Virus record (IMG/VR): IMGVR_UViG_3300025087_000151
Location: 1 to 42,459 of that record
Source: a virus
Length of the DNA stretch: 42,459 nucleotides
Direction: 5' to 3' (one strand)
Shown here: positions 20,448-28,793 of the stretch, piece by piece
How positions within the stretch are numbered: position 1 is the stretch's first letter
How the letters are laid out: each line of letters begins with the position of its first letter
Notes under the pieces: generated by a model
What the model was told of the DNA's origin: nothing
Database searches by the model: none
Seen by the model: the letters and a program-made list of their open reading frames with translations, nothing else
Program-made: the position numbers and the translations under genes

Positions 20448-22249
20448 CAGCCTTAGCTCAATTAACTCTCTATCCTAAGGGCTACGAAGAGAACATAGCT
20501 TGGCGAGTAGCTATTCTCAGGCGAGTCCAGGTGGATAAAGATTATCGAGCTATGGTGAGGGCACTTTTCTTTAAGGACTTTATCTTTGCCCTGAATGCAT
20601 TTTACTACACTCTTGATGTTCGAACGAGACCGAGGCATAATCAGCCCTTCTGTACTTATCCCTTTCAGGACCAAGTTGCTCTCCAGATCATAGACCATAT
20701 CACTCGCGGAGAGGATCTCGCTATTGAGAAGAGTCGTGATATGGGTATGAGTTGGCTAGTTCTTCTCGTTTTTCATTGGATGTGGCTGAATCCCGACGGT
20801 GGGTCGGACTTTCTTCTGGGCTCCAGGAAGGAAGACTATGTTGACGAGAAGGGCAACATGCGAACTCTCTTCCAGAAGATTCGCTACGCTCACTATAAGT
20901 TACCCTCCTGGCTTTGGCCGAAGGGTTTTGATAGTAAGAAGCATGATAATTATCTAAGGATAGTAAACCCAGAAACAGGTGCGAGTCTCACTGGCGAAAG
21001 TAACAACCCGAACTTCTCCACCGGTGGGAGATATCTGGCTGCTCTCTTTGATGAATTTGCCAAGTGGGAGAGCACCGACCAGAGCGCCTGGACAGCCGCC
21101 GGTGATGCTACGCCTTGCCGGATACCGGTATCTACGGCTAATGGAGCTAACGGGCAGTTTTACAATCTAGTCACTGACGGAAAGACTAAAAAGACTCGCC
21201 TCGATTGGTGGCTACATCCGAAGAAGAGCGAGGGACTTTACTGCGAATGGCCTCAGGACGAGGTCGAGGGAGTCAAGCTGAGGAGTCCTTGGTACGACAG
21301 AGAGTGCCAGCGGCGTTCTCCTCTCGAAGTCGCCCAAGAAATCGACATAGACTACATCGGAGCTGGTAATCCGGTCTTCTCTGGAAAGGACGGTAAGCGT
21401 GTTGGAAGACTTCTCAAAAGCGAGCACCCGGCGAAAGGCTACTTTGAGGTCTCTCTTGGGGATGCTAGCCTGCGAGCGACTGTCAATCCTCGCGATCTGG
21501 AGGCTATTGTCTGCCAGTGGTTCGATCCTATTCCTGGAGATAGCTACACCCTTGGTGTGGATGTTGCGGAAGGGAAGGAAACGGGCGATTACTCGATTGT
21601 TAAGGTCTACTCGAGAAAACTCAAAAGCTGCTTCGCAAGTTATTTCTCTCATATTGACGAGGTACAACTGGCGAAGGTAGTGAGGGCTATTAGCAACTGG
21701 CTCACTGGTCTCTCTTTCGAACCGCCTTGGATCGGAATAGAGACGAATGGGCCTGGCTTGGCTACGTTTGATTTCTGTGCTGAGGCAGGAGTGGAGAATC
21801 TCTTCATGATGCCTCAGTATGATGTGACGACTGGGAGTATTTCTCATCGCAAGGGCTGGAATACGAACAACAGCAGTCGGAACATGCTCATTGCCGGTGT
21901 TCGTGATTGGCTCCTTCAGGGTGAAGGTTGGCTCGATCCGAGATGCTGCCGGGAGCTGACGACCTTCGTGAGAAGCAAACTCGGCAAAGCCGAGGCCAAA
22001 CCTGGCACTCACGACGATGAGGTCATCGCCTGGGGAATTGCTCTCCAAATTGCAGAGCTCGTTCCCTCAGAAGCCCTAGTGGAGAAGGCTGCCCCTAATC
22101 GAGGACCGGTAATTGATCTGGCTCCTAACCCCCAACCAGATCCCTCATGGCGGCCACCTACACTGGAAGAGCTTTGTCTCGCTACCTTGGTGAAGCAGGC
22201 TTCTGAGCGGAACGGGCTCTCTTTTGAGAATGAAATTGTTTTCCACTAA
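20444..22249 (+). CDS. terL: Terminase large subunit (601 aa)
   Basis: Packaging ATPase-nuclease. Walker A KSRDMGMSW (96-104), Walker B LAALFDEFAKW (D203 E204), then a nuclease domain with GVDVAEG (D373), GIETNG (E433) and GTHDDEVIAW (D524/D525). All catalytic residues are in place. The frame starts by overlapping the small subunit stop. Palindrome copy 9 follows the stop directly. Confidence 0.95.
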   Translation: MTALAQLTLYPKGYEENIAWRVAILRRVQVDKDYRAMVRALFFKDFIFALNAFYYTLDVRTRPRHNQPFCTYPFQDQVALQIIDHITRGEDLAIEKSRDMGMSWLVLLVFHWMWLNPDGGSDFLLGSRKEDYVDEKGNMRTLFQKIRYAHYKLPSWLWPKGFDSKKHDNYLRIVNPETGASLTGESNNPNFSTGGRYLAALFDEFAKWESTDQSAWTAAGDATPCRIPVSTANGANGQFYNLVTDGKTKKTRLDWWLHPKKSEGLYCEWPQDEVEGVKLRSPWYDRECQRRSPLEVAQEIDIDYIGAGNPVFSGKDGKRVGRLLKSEHPAKGYFEVSLGDASLRATVNPRDLEAIVCQWFDPIPGDSYTLGVDVAEGKETGDYSIVKVYSRKLKSCFASYFSHIDEVQLAKVVRAISNWLTGLSFEPPWIGIETNGPGLATFDFCAEAGVENLFMMPQYDVTTGSISHRKGWNTNNSSRNMLIAGVRDWLLQGEGWLDPRCCRELTTFVRSKLGKAEAKPGTHDDEVIAWGIALQIAELVPSEALVEKAAPNRGPVIDLAPNPQPDPSWRPPTLEELCLATLVKQASERNGLSFENEIVFH

Positions 22250-22253
22250 TGGC

Positions 22254-22266
22254 GTCAATTTTTGAC
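22254..22266. repeat. Dispersed palindrome, copy 9 (most extended)
   Basis: Core GTCAA-TTT-TTGAC. The extended form CCACTAATGGCGTCAA / TTGACGCGGATAGTGG (22243-22277) pairs at 13 of 16 positions per arm. It lies between the terminase and the tail appendage gene. Confidence 0.95.
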
Positions 22267-22295
22267 GCGGATAGTGGTGGGAAGAAGGAAAGCTA

Positions 22296-23411
22296 ATGGC
22301 GGTTAATTTCTATCCAGCAATAGGGCTAACAGGTGGAGCAGCCGGGGCTCTTGATGCGATTGATGGAGCCGGGCTGGTTGATGGAGATCGGGCGCTGGTA
22401 GTGACGACGACGGCGGCTTATTTGTTTCAGCTGAGCGGGAGTAGTGGGGCAGCAGAAAGTAGCCCAGATGTGATAAGCCCCGATAGTAATGCTGGAACGA
22501 AAAGATGGCTTCTGGTTAAGGTAGTGGGGAATACCGGTAGCCCGACAACAAATACTGATGGGAGTATTCCTCAGTGGAACGGGGCAAACACTGGGATGCT
22601 TAAAGACGGCCTAGCCGTGGTAACGACTGTGGGTGATCCAGGAGTAGATACGAGTATTCCGACTGATCAGGCGGTTCGTGAGGCAATTGACGCGATTCCA
22701 GCAAGCAGTGGAACCGATGAGTTTAATAGGTCGAAGTTTGTCTGGAAAGACGCAGATGAGGTTTATATTGGTGGTGGGAAGTATTTGCATATTGGGACTT
22801 CGACGCAATGGGTTTACTGGAATTCGATCTTAACTAAGCAGTTGACGACAGCGGCCGGAGTCGAAGATTTTTGGTATCTTTACCTGGATGATTCTGCGAT
22901 TGTAACAGCGGGAGTAGCTCTGCTAACGGCGGTAGAGTTTATCTGGTCTACTACCGCTCCAACCTGGGATGAGACTAAAAAAGGCTATTACAATTCGCTG
23001 GATCGCTGCATCTTCGCCGTCCGAGTAGATGCGGCTAATGCAATCGAGCGATTCTGGCATGACGGCGGAGATTATGTTGCGGAAGATAAATATAATAGCG
23101 TCTACGGTCCTACCGACGTGGACCAGACGTTTCTCGACGTAACCTTCAACTTACCTTCGTTCGCTGAGCAGGTGAACGCCAGCTTCGTTTCGAATTTTGT
23201 CACCGCGTCCGGCGGGTCTACGGCTTATCGGCCAAACGGCAGCGCCGCAACAACTGGGCAGGTGGTCGGATCAGCCACGGCTGCTGGTCAAAACGTCAAT
23301 AGTCACGCCGTTCAGGTAGTTAGTGGCGTTGGTGAAGTCAAAATGACAAGCGCCTCAGATTCGACTGTGATTGTTATACAAAACGGCTGGTATCTGCCGA
23401 GGGGAATGTGA
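22296..23411 (+). CDS. Tail fibre/appendage-type protein (371 aa)
   Basis: The N-terminal part (AAYLFQLSGSSGAAESSPDVISPD, then AGTKRWLLVKV) is a segment recurrent in phage tail-fibre and tail-spike adaptors. The middle (residues about 150-260) is Trp/Tyr-rich with beta strands. The C-terminal 100 residues (FNLPSFAEQVNASF..., GEVKMTSASDSTVIVIQ) look like a separate receptor-binding-type domain, and their codons are richer in G/C. AAGAAGGAAAG precedes the ATG. Host recognition is the likely role. Confidence 0.7.
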   Translation: MAVNFYPAIGLTGGAAGALDAIDGAGLVDGDRALVVTTTAAYLFQLSGSSGAAESSPDVISPDSNAGTKRWLLVKVVGNTGSPTTNTDGSIPQWNGANTGMLKDGLAVVTTVGDPGVDTSIPTDQAVREAIDAIPASSGTDEFNRSKFVWKDADEVYIGGGKYLHIGTSTQWVYWNSILTKQLTTAAGVEDFWYLYLDDSAIVTAGVALLTAVEFIWSTTAPTWDETKKGYYNSLDRCIFAVRVDAANAIERFWHDGGDYVAEDKYNSVYGPTDVDQTFLDVTFNLPSFAEQVNASFVSNFVTASGGSTAYRPNGSAATTGQVVGSATAAGQNVNSHAVQVVSGVGEVKMTSASDSTVIVIQNGWYLPRGM

Positions 23412-23722
23412 TGCTAAAGACGGTAATTATCTATAATGTGAATACTGGCCAGCTAGATGGCGGATACTTCTCCTTTGAAGACTCTCTCCCGGCAGATGGC
23501 TCGACCGGACCTGAGGCGATAGAGGGGATCTTAGCTAAGAGCGTTGAACGTAGAGCCCTGATTCTCGACGGTCGAGTGAAGTTTGATCCAGAGAGCCAGG
23601 GGATTCTTGACGGAAGGATAGTCGCAATGGAACCACCGCCGAAGGAAGTAAAGCCTACGGTGGAGGAGAGATTGACGGTTGTTGAGGTTGCGTTGGCGAA
23701 GTTGAAAGAGATCAAGGTATGA
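23411..23722 (+). CDS. Possible tail-fibre partner/chaperone protein (103 aa)
   Basis: TGATG overlap with the fibre gene; GAGGGGAA serves as the ribosome site. The start (LKTVIIYNVNTGQLDGGYFS) and the C-terminal helix (PTVEERLTVVEVALAKLKEI) are like small fibre-assembly proteins. The function is inferred from location. Confidence 0.65.
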   Translation: MLKTVIIYNVNTGQLDGGYFSFEDSLPADGSTGPEAIEGILAKSVERRALILDGRVKFDPESQGILDGRIVAMEPPPKEVKPTVEERLTVVEVALAKLKEIKV

Positions 23723-23928
23723 TTATTGCTAGCTGGAAGGACACAGACGAGACTGCTTGGAAAAACAGCACCAGCTGTTCCTGGGTCTCAAATGTTTTTA
23801 CACTTCCAACACTGACGGCTGAGGGGGCTTTGGTTAAGATTCTTCTAACAAGTCAGACGCTTGATCCGATCTTGCTGACAGAGATTAGCTCAAGTGGAAA
23901 AGTTATTAACTATGTGAAGGCTTTGTAG
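23719..23928 (+). CDS. Hypothetical virion-type protein (69 aa)
   Basis: Ser/Thr-rich beta protein (SWKDTDETAWKNSTSCSW), overlapping the previous gene by four bases. Unknown, probably a tail appendage part. Confidence 0.62.
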   Translation: MIIASWKDTDETAWKNSTSCSWVSNVFTLPTLTAEGALVKILLTSQTLDPILLTEISSSGKVINYVKAL

Positions 23929-23948
23929 AATAGGGAGGAAAAGAGAGA

Positions 23949-24308
23949 ATGGCTAATACGGCAGACACGACAGTCTCGGGGGATGGAAGAGTTATACAAC
24001 TAGGCTATACTGCTTCCGGAGCTGATTGGCTCTTAGCAACTGCGTTAGAGAGGTATGCTGAGCAGGGGATTTACTGTGAGAGCATACAGTTTATACCTAG
24101 CGCAGCGAATGACATACTGAGAATACGACAGGGTGCTACAGACGGGCCAGATTTGTTCTACTGTAAGGCGGCTGCTGCAACAGATCTGCATATGCTGTAT
24201 CTAAGTGGGGAGTGGCCTATTAGACCTGTGATTGTACTGACAGAGCAGACTTTTGGAACTCCGGCAAACGTAAAAGTTATCTTCCTTCTCAAGAAGAGAG
24301 TGAAATGA
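23949..24308 (+). CDS. Hypothetical virion-type protein (119 aa)
   Basis: GGGAGGAAAAGAGAGA precedes the ATG. All-beta look (VIQLGYTASGADWLL, ESIQFIPSAANDILRIRQGATDGPDLFYC, VIVLTEQTF). A small capsid- or tail-decoration type protein is possible. Unknown. Confidence 0.65.
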   Translation: MANTADTTVSGDGRVIQLGYTASGADWLLATALERYAEQGIYCESIQFIPSAANDILRIRQGATDGPDLFYCKAAAATDLHMLYLSGEWPIRPVIVLTEQTFGTPANVKVIFLLKKRVK

Positions 24309-24628
24309 ACTTCACTGGGCTAGAACAGTGGCTTCTGGGAGCTTTGATCGGCCTGATAGGGTTTATTGTAGGGGAGAAGGTTGGTGGCTGGAATAAGATC
24401 TCGGAGAAGAATTGTATTGAGAAGAGAGATGGTTGCCAGGCACTCGAGAAGGAAAAGAGTAAAACGACTGCTGGAACACTAGCTATGATAGAGAAAACTA
24501 TAGCTGTAGGGTTTCAGCAGATAGAAAGAACATTGCAAGAGGATAGAGAAGATCGGAAAGAGATTTTTAGACGACTAAATGCCTGTGAGATTAGGCTCGC
24601 AGGAGGAGAAGACCATGAACGCTCCTAG
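24305..24628 (+). CDS. One-helix membrane protein with coiled coil, holin-like (107 aa)
   Basis: A hydrophobic helix at about residues 8-24 (WLLGALIGLIGFIVGEKVGG), then a charged, coiled-coil-like cytoplasmic part (EKTIAVGFQQIERTLQEDREDRKEIFRRLNACEIRL). It lies just before the putative lysis enzyme and overlaps it, as lysis membrane proteins do. It may be a holin or spanin-like accessory; a single helix makes this uncertain. Confidence 0.6.
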   Translation: MNFTGLEQWLLGALIGLIGFIVGEKVGGWNKISEKNCIEKRDGCQALEKEKSKTTAGTLAMIEKTIAVGFQQIERTLQEDREDRKEIFRRLNACEIRLAGGEDHERS

Positions 24629-25205
24629 GTTTGATCAGGTTTATAGCGGGATGACAGAGCTGGGCTACAAGATCTTCGACAAGCCCTATGATATGAATTT
24701 CTTCGGAGTAAGGAGCGATGTTCTCAAGGCTGGCGATTGGGACGATTGGATTGGAGCCTTTTATACGAACGATGCTGGTGGGACTAACTACCATGTCTGG
24801 CAGGGGACGACTGATCCGAGTGCGGTTTGGCTCCAGCGAGGTGGGAGTCCGCAGGGGACTTTTATTATCTGTCCGGGGCAGTATAGAGGCCTCTGGGCTC
24901 TTGGGATGCACAGGGGGAAGTATCGGGCTTTTGTGCAAGTAGGAATGGTCAGAGGCTGGAGAGACAACAACAAGGACACTATCCTTGATATGGGTCCGAA
25001 TCAGTTGATTGTTGCTGGTCACTTTGGGATCAATGGGCATAAGGGAAGCGGAAGGCTCGACGAAGACAGTGCTGGCTGTCAGGTTGTTCTTGATCAGCAC
25101 GGGAATTATAATTTCTGGGTCGCCCTTGGAGAGAAACAGGTTGCAACTCTTGGGCTAAACGTGTTTACTTATTCACTTTTGCTTCAACAACAGCTTGGAA
25201 AGTAG
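24615..25205 (+). CDS. YkuD-like (L,D-transpeptidase-type) putative lysis or peptidoglycan enzyme (196 aa)
   Basis: Start MNAPRFDQVY after AGGAGGAGAAG. The C-terminal part reads NGHKGSG (H142) and, ten residues on, DSAGCQV (S152, C155), the His...Ser-x-Gly-Cys layout of YkuD-type catalytic sites. Upstream, WQGTTDPSAVWLQ, CPGQYRGLWALGMHRGKY and RDNNKD are conserved-looking blocks I recall from uncharacterised phage and prophage proteins of this shape. The position between a membrane protein and the portal cassette suits an endolysin. The chemistry is inferred. Confidence 0.6.
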   Translation: MNAPRFDQVYSGMTELGYKIFDKPYDMNFFGVRSDVLKAGDWDDWIGAFYTNDAGGTNYHVWQGTTDPSAVWLQRGGSPQGTFIICPGQYRGLWALGMHRGKYRAFVQVGMVRGWRDNNKDTILDMGPNQLIVAGHFGINGHKGSGRLDEDSAGCQVVLDQHGNYNFWVALGEKQVATLGLNVFTYSLLLQQQLGK

Positions 25206-25220
25206 AAAGAGAGTAAAAGG

Positions 25221-25403
25221 ATGCCTCCGATGCTGATGAATCTTCTCAACATGGCTATGAAGAGCAAAGCGGCACTGGCTCTGCTGGAGCAGCTCTATCC
25301 GCTTCTTCGACCAATTCTCTTCAATGCGATCAATGATCCCAAGGTGGAGTGGGACGACATCGCTATGATGATCGCGGACAGGCTCTTTAACTACAAGGCC
25401 TAG
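25221..25403 (+). CDS. Small helical protein (60 aa)
   Basis: AAAGAGAG precedes the ATG. Helical and moderately hydrophobic (MLMNLLNMAMKSKAALALLEQLYPLLRPILF), ending in an acidic part. It could be a peripheral membrane or lysis accessory. Unknown. Confidence 0.55.
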   Translation: MPPMLMNLLNMAMKSKAALALLEQLYPLLRPILFNAINDPKVEWDDIAMMIADRLFNYKA

Positions 25404-25428
25404 AGTTAGAGGGCCGGCAACTAATGGC

Positions 25429-25441
25429 GTCAAAAATTGAC
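25429..25441. repeat. Dispersed palindrome, copy 10
   Basis: Core GTCAA-AAA-TTGAC with left flank AACTAATGGC. It separates the lysis-type genes from the portal cassette and lies 28 bases before the next ATG. Confidence 0.92.
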
Positions 25442-25468
25442 GCGACCTAAAAACGAAAGGGATGACCT

Positions 25469-25750
25469 ATGGGGTTCCGGAGTAGAGTAGAAGAAGCGCT
25501 AAAGGGACTCAAAGAAAGGCTCGAAGAAGGGGAGAGCCTAGCTGTGCAGGTGCTGAAGGAAGAGAACGAAGCGCTGAGAAGGCTAAACCGGGACCTCCTA
25601 GATCGTCTCATGAGCAGGAGCTGGGAGAGTTATAGAGAGTGGGGGAGAGAAGAGGAGAGCTTAATTGTGACAGCTCGGACCGAAGGTCCTGAAAGCGATG
25701 AAGATAACATTGGGAGTGTAGTCTGGCGCTCCTCGGAGGATAAGGGATGA
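25469..25750 (+). CDS. Coiled-coil protein before portal (93 aa)
   Basis: AAAGGGATGACCT precedes the ATG. Heptad-like N-terminus (VEEALKGLKERLEEGESLAVQVLKEENEALRRLNRDLLDRL). Overlaps the portal gene by four bases. Role in head assembly possible, unproven. Confidence 0.68.
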   Translation: MGFRSRVEEALKGLKERLEEGESLAVQVLKEENEALRRLNRDLLDRLMSRSWESYREWGREEESLIVTARTEGPESDEDNIGSVVWRSSEDKG

Positions 25751-27675
25751 CGAGTAAAGCGGCGGATTATCTGCTGGCGAAGGGGAAAGGGACGGAGGAG
25801 CAGAGGGAGAAGGCTCTCTGGGCTATGGTGCAGGAGCTCAGGACGGAAGGCTTTGATGCGAGGAAGCCGTTCGAGGGGATCTGGACGGTGAGTATAGCGT
25901 TCTTTGCTGGGCAACAGTATACGTTCTTCGAGGGGAATAGCCAACGGCTGTTTGAGGTAGAGAGAGTAAAGGGAAAGATAAGGACGACGGATAATAAGAT
26001 ACAGCCGAATGTGATGAGGCAGATTTCGGATCTAGTGAAGAATGATCCACAGGTTAGTGTAGTGCCTGCGACTACGGATCAGGATGATATAAAGGCAGCC
26101 AGGGTGGGAGATAAGGCTCTGAGAGCCTGGTGGCGCTCGGCCGGGATGAAGGGGAAAGTGAGGAGGTTGGCAACTTGGCTGTATACGACAGGGAATGCTT
26201 TTCTGGGAGACCGATGGGACGAGCACTCAGGGCCAGAGACGTTCGATGAAGAGAGCGGAAAGGTGCTCTATGAGGGAGACGTCCAAGGGGATGTCTGGAG
26301 TCCTTTTGAGGTGCTGATTCCTTATGAGGCTATGGGGATAAGCGAGTTGAGTGAGAGCCCCTGGGTGATACAGGTGAAGAGGAGAGGACTGGGGTGGTTT
26401 GAAGAGAATTATGGGGAAAGAGGACTGAGGGTAAAGGAAGAGAGTCTGGCTCAGACAGGCTTGTCGATAGAGGATCTGCTGGCTGGAGGGAGCAGGGCGA
26501 AGGCAAAGATGCAAGGGGCGCTTGAGACAAGGTTGAAAATTAGGCCGAGTAGGAAGTATCCTAAGGGGCTCTACGTTGTCGCGGCTAATGGAGTTATTCT
26601 TGAGGAGAAAGAGTGGCCCTTTGATGATTTTGCTCTGGAGCATTTCAAGGACGTTGAGATACCGGGGATCTTCTGGGGCAAGGCGACAATGGAGCAAAGT
26701 ATTCCGACTCAGAAGAGCTGGAATAGAAATGTCTCGAGTATAGAAGAGTTCAATAGACTGATGGCAAAAGGGAAGTGGCTCACGCCGAAGGCGGCTAAGA
26801 TGGAAGTGAGCCCGGATGATACTCATGGAGAGGTTATCAGCTATAACCCTGTGATGGGGCATAAGCCGGAGCATCTGAGCCTGAAGGGCTTACCTCCGAC
26901 AGTAGGGATGAGTCTGGAGATAAACCAAGCGAGCTTTCAGGATAACTTCTCAAGGCATGAGGTTACGAGAGGGACGAATAAGAGCGATATTAGAAGTGGA
27001 GAGATGGTGGGGTTGCTCTTGGAGCAGGATGCCCAAGGGAGAATCCCGAGCCATCTGCTGTTTGAAGAGAGCCTAGAAAGGTTCATGAGGAGAGTACTAA
27101 GAAGGATTAAAGAGGGCTACAAGGGAGAGAGGATTCTCCAGCTGGTAGGAAAAGAAGGTGAGATTGAGGTCTTTGCCTTCAAGGGGAGTCAGCTTCGCGA
27201 GTGTAGCGATGTGATGGTGAAGAAGCAGAGCTCGATGCCAGAGAGCCGAGCGGCTAAGCAAGAACAGATCATGGGCAGGTTTGAGAGTGGGCTCTATGGC
27301 GATCAGACTGATCCTGAGGTCAGACGGCAAGTGATGAATATGCTGGAAGATGCTGTGGTGAAGGATATCTACAGCGACGATCGGATGGATGAGACGGTGG
27401 CAAGGTGGGAGAATCCGCTGCTGGTTAATTTGGAATTGAAGAGTGTGGTTCCTATTAACGACTATGACAATCATGGACTCCATGTTATTGAGCATAATAG
27501 GTTTAGAAAAGGGATGGAATATCAGAGGCTAAAAGAGCAGGATCCTGGGAGCTTTCAGCTGATAGAACAGAGGTTCATGACTCATCTGCTAATGCACCAG
27601 AGCTTCTTGGATCAGGCTAGAGAACGAATGATGCAAGAGGCTATGGCTATGAAAGGCGGTGGAGTAGGTGGCTGA
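25747..27675 (+). CDS. Portal protein (642 aa)
   Basis: Placed between the lysis-type genes and the scaffold/capsid genes. Length and layout fit podovirus portals: N-terminal FFAGQQYTFFEGNSQRLFEV, TDNKIQPNVMRQISDLVKNDPQV, RVGDKALRAWWRSAGM and WLYTTGNAFLGDRWDE; then a long helical C-terminal crown region. The FEGNSQR and NDPQV segments recur in P22/N4-type portals. Forms the DNA entry ring with the terminase. Confidence 0.78.
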   Translation: MTSKAADYLLAKGKGTEEQREKALWAMVQELRTEGFDARKPFEGIWTVSIAFFAGQQYTFFEGNSQRLFEVERVKGKIRTTDNKIQPNVMRQISDLVKNDPQVSVVPATTDQDDIKAARVGDKALRAWWRSAGMKGKVRRLATWLYTTGNAFLGDRWDEHSGPETFDEESGKVLYEGDVQGDVWSPFEVLIPYEAMGISELSESPWVIQVKRRGLGWFEENYGERGLRVKEESLAQTGLSIEDLLAGGSRAKAKMQGALETRLKIRPSRKYPKGLYVVAANGVILEEKEWPFDDFALEHFKDVEIPGIFWGKATMEQSIPTQKSWNRNVSSIEEFNRLMAKGKWLTPKAAKMEVSPDDTHGEVISYNPVMGHKPEHLSLKGLPPTVGMSLEINQASFQDNFSRHEVTRGTNKSDIRSGEMVGLLLEQDAQGRIPSHLLFEESLERFMRRVLRRIKEGYKGERILQLVGKEGEIEVFAFKGSQLRECSDVMVKKQSSMPESRAAKQEQIMGRFESGLYGDQTDPEVRRQVMNMLEDAVVKDIYSDDRMDETVARWENPLLVNLELKSVVPINDYDNHGLHVIEHNRFRKGMEYQRLKEQDPGSFQLIEQRFMTHLLMHQSFLDQARERMMQEAMAMKGGGVGG

Positions 27676-27949
27676 TTTGAAGCTGGCTGAAAAGGTCAAC
27701 GGGATTCTCGAGGGACTTGAGAAGATCGAGAAGGCCTGGGAAGAGCTGAGGAATGTGGCTAAGGGACAGAGGGGGCAGCTGCAGAATGAAGCTCTTGATG
27801 TGCAGAAGGCCCTGGCTATGCCTTTTGTGAAGTCGAGATTTGATATTGGCCTGCCAAGGTTGCTGGACTATGCCCGGCTGAGAGGCGGCTTTGACAGGCT
27901 TAGAGTTAAACAGGTGGCAAAAGAAGAAAAGGAGACCAAGAATGGCTGA
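27668..27949 (+). CDS. Hypothetical helical protein between portal and scaffold (93 aa)
   Basis: GTG start overlapping the portal stop, with GGTGGAG upstream. Helical (LAEKVNGILEGLEKIEKAWEELRNVAKGQRGQLQNEALDVQKAL). Overlaps the next gene. Possibly a head-assembly factor. Confidence 0.62.
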   Translation: MADLKLAEKVNGILEGLEKIEKAWEELRNVAKGQRGQLQNEALDVQKALAMPFVKSRFDIGLPRLLDYARLRGGFDRLRVKQVAKEEKETKNG

Positions 27950-28787
27950 GGAAAGTAATGAGGCCAAGATCGAAATCCAAGTTGGCGAAGAAACTAAGGT
28001 TTTTACGGCTCCAGATGTGGCGAAGCTCCTCGAGGGTCAAGAAGCTGGTAAAGCTGTTCAGCAAAAGCTGAGTGCGCTGCTGAATACAGTGGAGCGCTAT
28101 GGGGTTACTCCGGAGGATTATGTGACTCAGGCGGAGGGAGCGCTGGAGTTAGTTGGCCAACTACAGGCTGGTGGGTTCTTTGACGCAGAGGGGAATTTTC
28201 GAGTGCCGGAGAAGGGCGGTCAGAAAGAAGAGAGCCTCGAGGATAAGTACTCGGCTTTCTTTCAGAAGAAGGACAAGAGCCCTATTGACCGGCAGAGGGA
28301 GAAGATGGACATGATGAGCATAGAGGCGCTGAGTGGCCTCTTTGATAAGAAAGCGGAGCCCTTGGTGAGGAAAATCCAAGAGCTGGAGCAGGACAGGGAT
28401 GTTCTGCTTCAGGAGAATCTGACGCACAAGCTTCTGAGAGACTACAAGGATCTCACTCCAGAGGATGTTCCTGTGGTGCTTAGGCAGGCGATGAGGGATA
28501 AGAGCCGTTCGCTTCCTAAGCATATTGAGGACTACCTCGGAGGGAAAACGAAAAGTGTAGCGGAGAACGAAGCTGCTGTGCTGAAGAAGTACGGCGTAGA
28601 TCCAGTGAAGCTGGCTGAGAGGAACAAGGTTAGGGAGCTAGCTCCTGGAGACATAGCCGGAATTGTTCTTGGAGGACGGAAGGTTCAACTACCGGGGGCG
28701 AGAGTCAAGGATCCTAATGCGATAACAACTAAAGAGGCTGTGGCTAATTTCTTTAAGCTGAGCCGACTTGCCAAAGAGGAGGCATAG
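27942..28787 (+). CDS. Scaffold-like protein (281 aa)
   Basis: Start MAEESNEAKI after AAGGAGACC. Acidic and helical with charged coiled-coil parts (EPLVRKIQELEQDRDVLLQENLTHKLLRDY), immediately before the capsid gene, which is the standard scaffold location. The C-terminus is basic (NFFKLSRLAKEEA), as needed to contact the coat. Assigned by composition and position. Confidence 0.68.
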   Translation: MAEESNEAKIEIQVGEETKVFTAPDVAKLLEGQEAGKAVQQKLSALLNTVERYGVTPEDYVTQAEGALELVGQLQAGGFFDAEGNFRVPEKGGQKEESLEDKYSAFFQKKDKSPIDRQREKMDMMSIEALSGLFDKKAEPLVRKIQELEQDRDVLLQENLTHKLLRDYKDLTPEDVPVVLRQAMRDKSRSLPKHIEDYLGGKTKSVAENEAAVLKKYGVDPVKLAERNKVRELAPGDIAGIVLGGRKVQLPGARVKDPNAITTKEAVANFFKLSRLAKEEA

Positions 28788-28793
28788 AAAGCA

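Noticed and set aside
21212-22048. 278-codon minus-strand frame
   Set aside because: Lies wholly inside the terminase large subunit, which has all its motifs; it is an antisense shadow.
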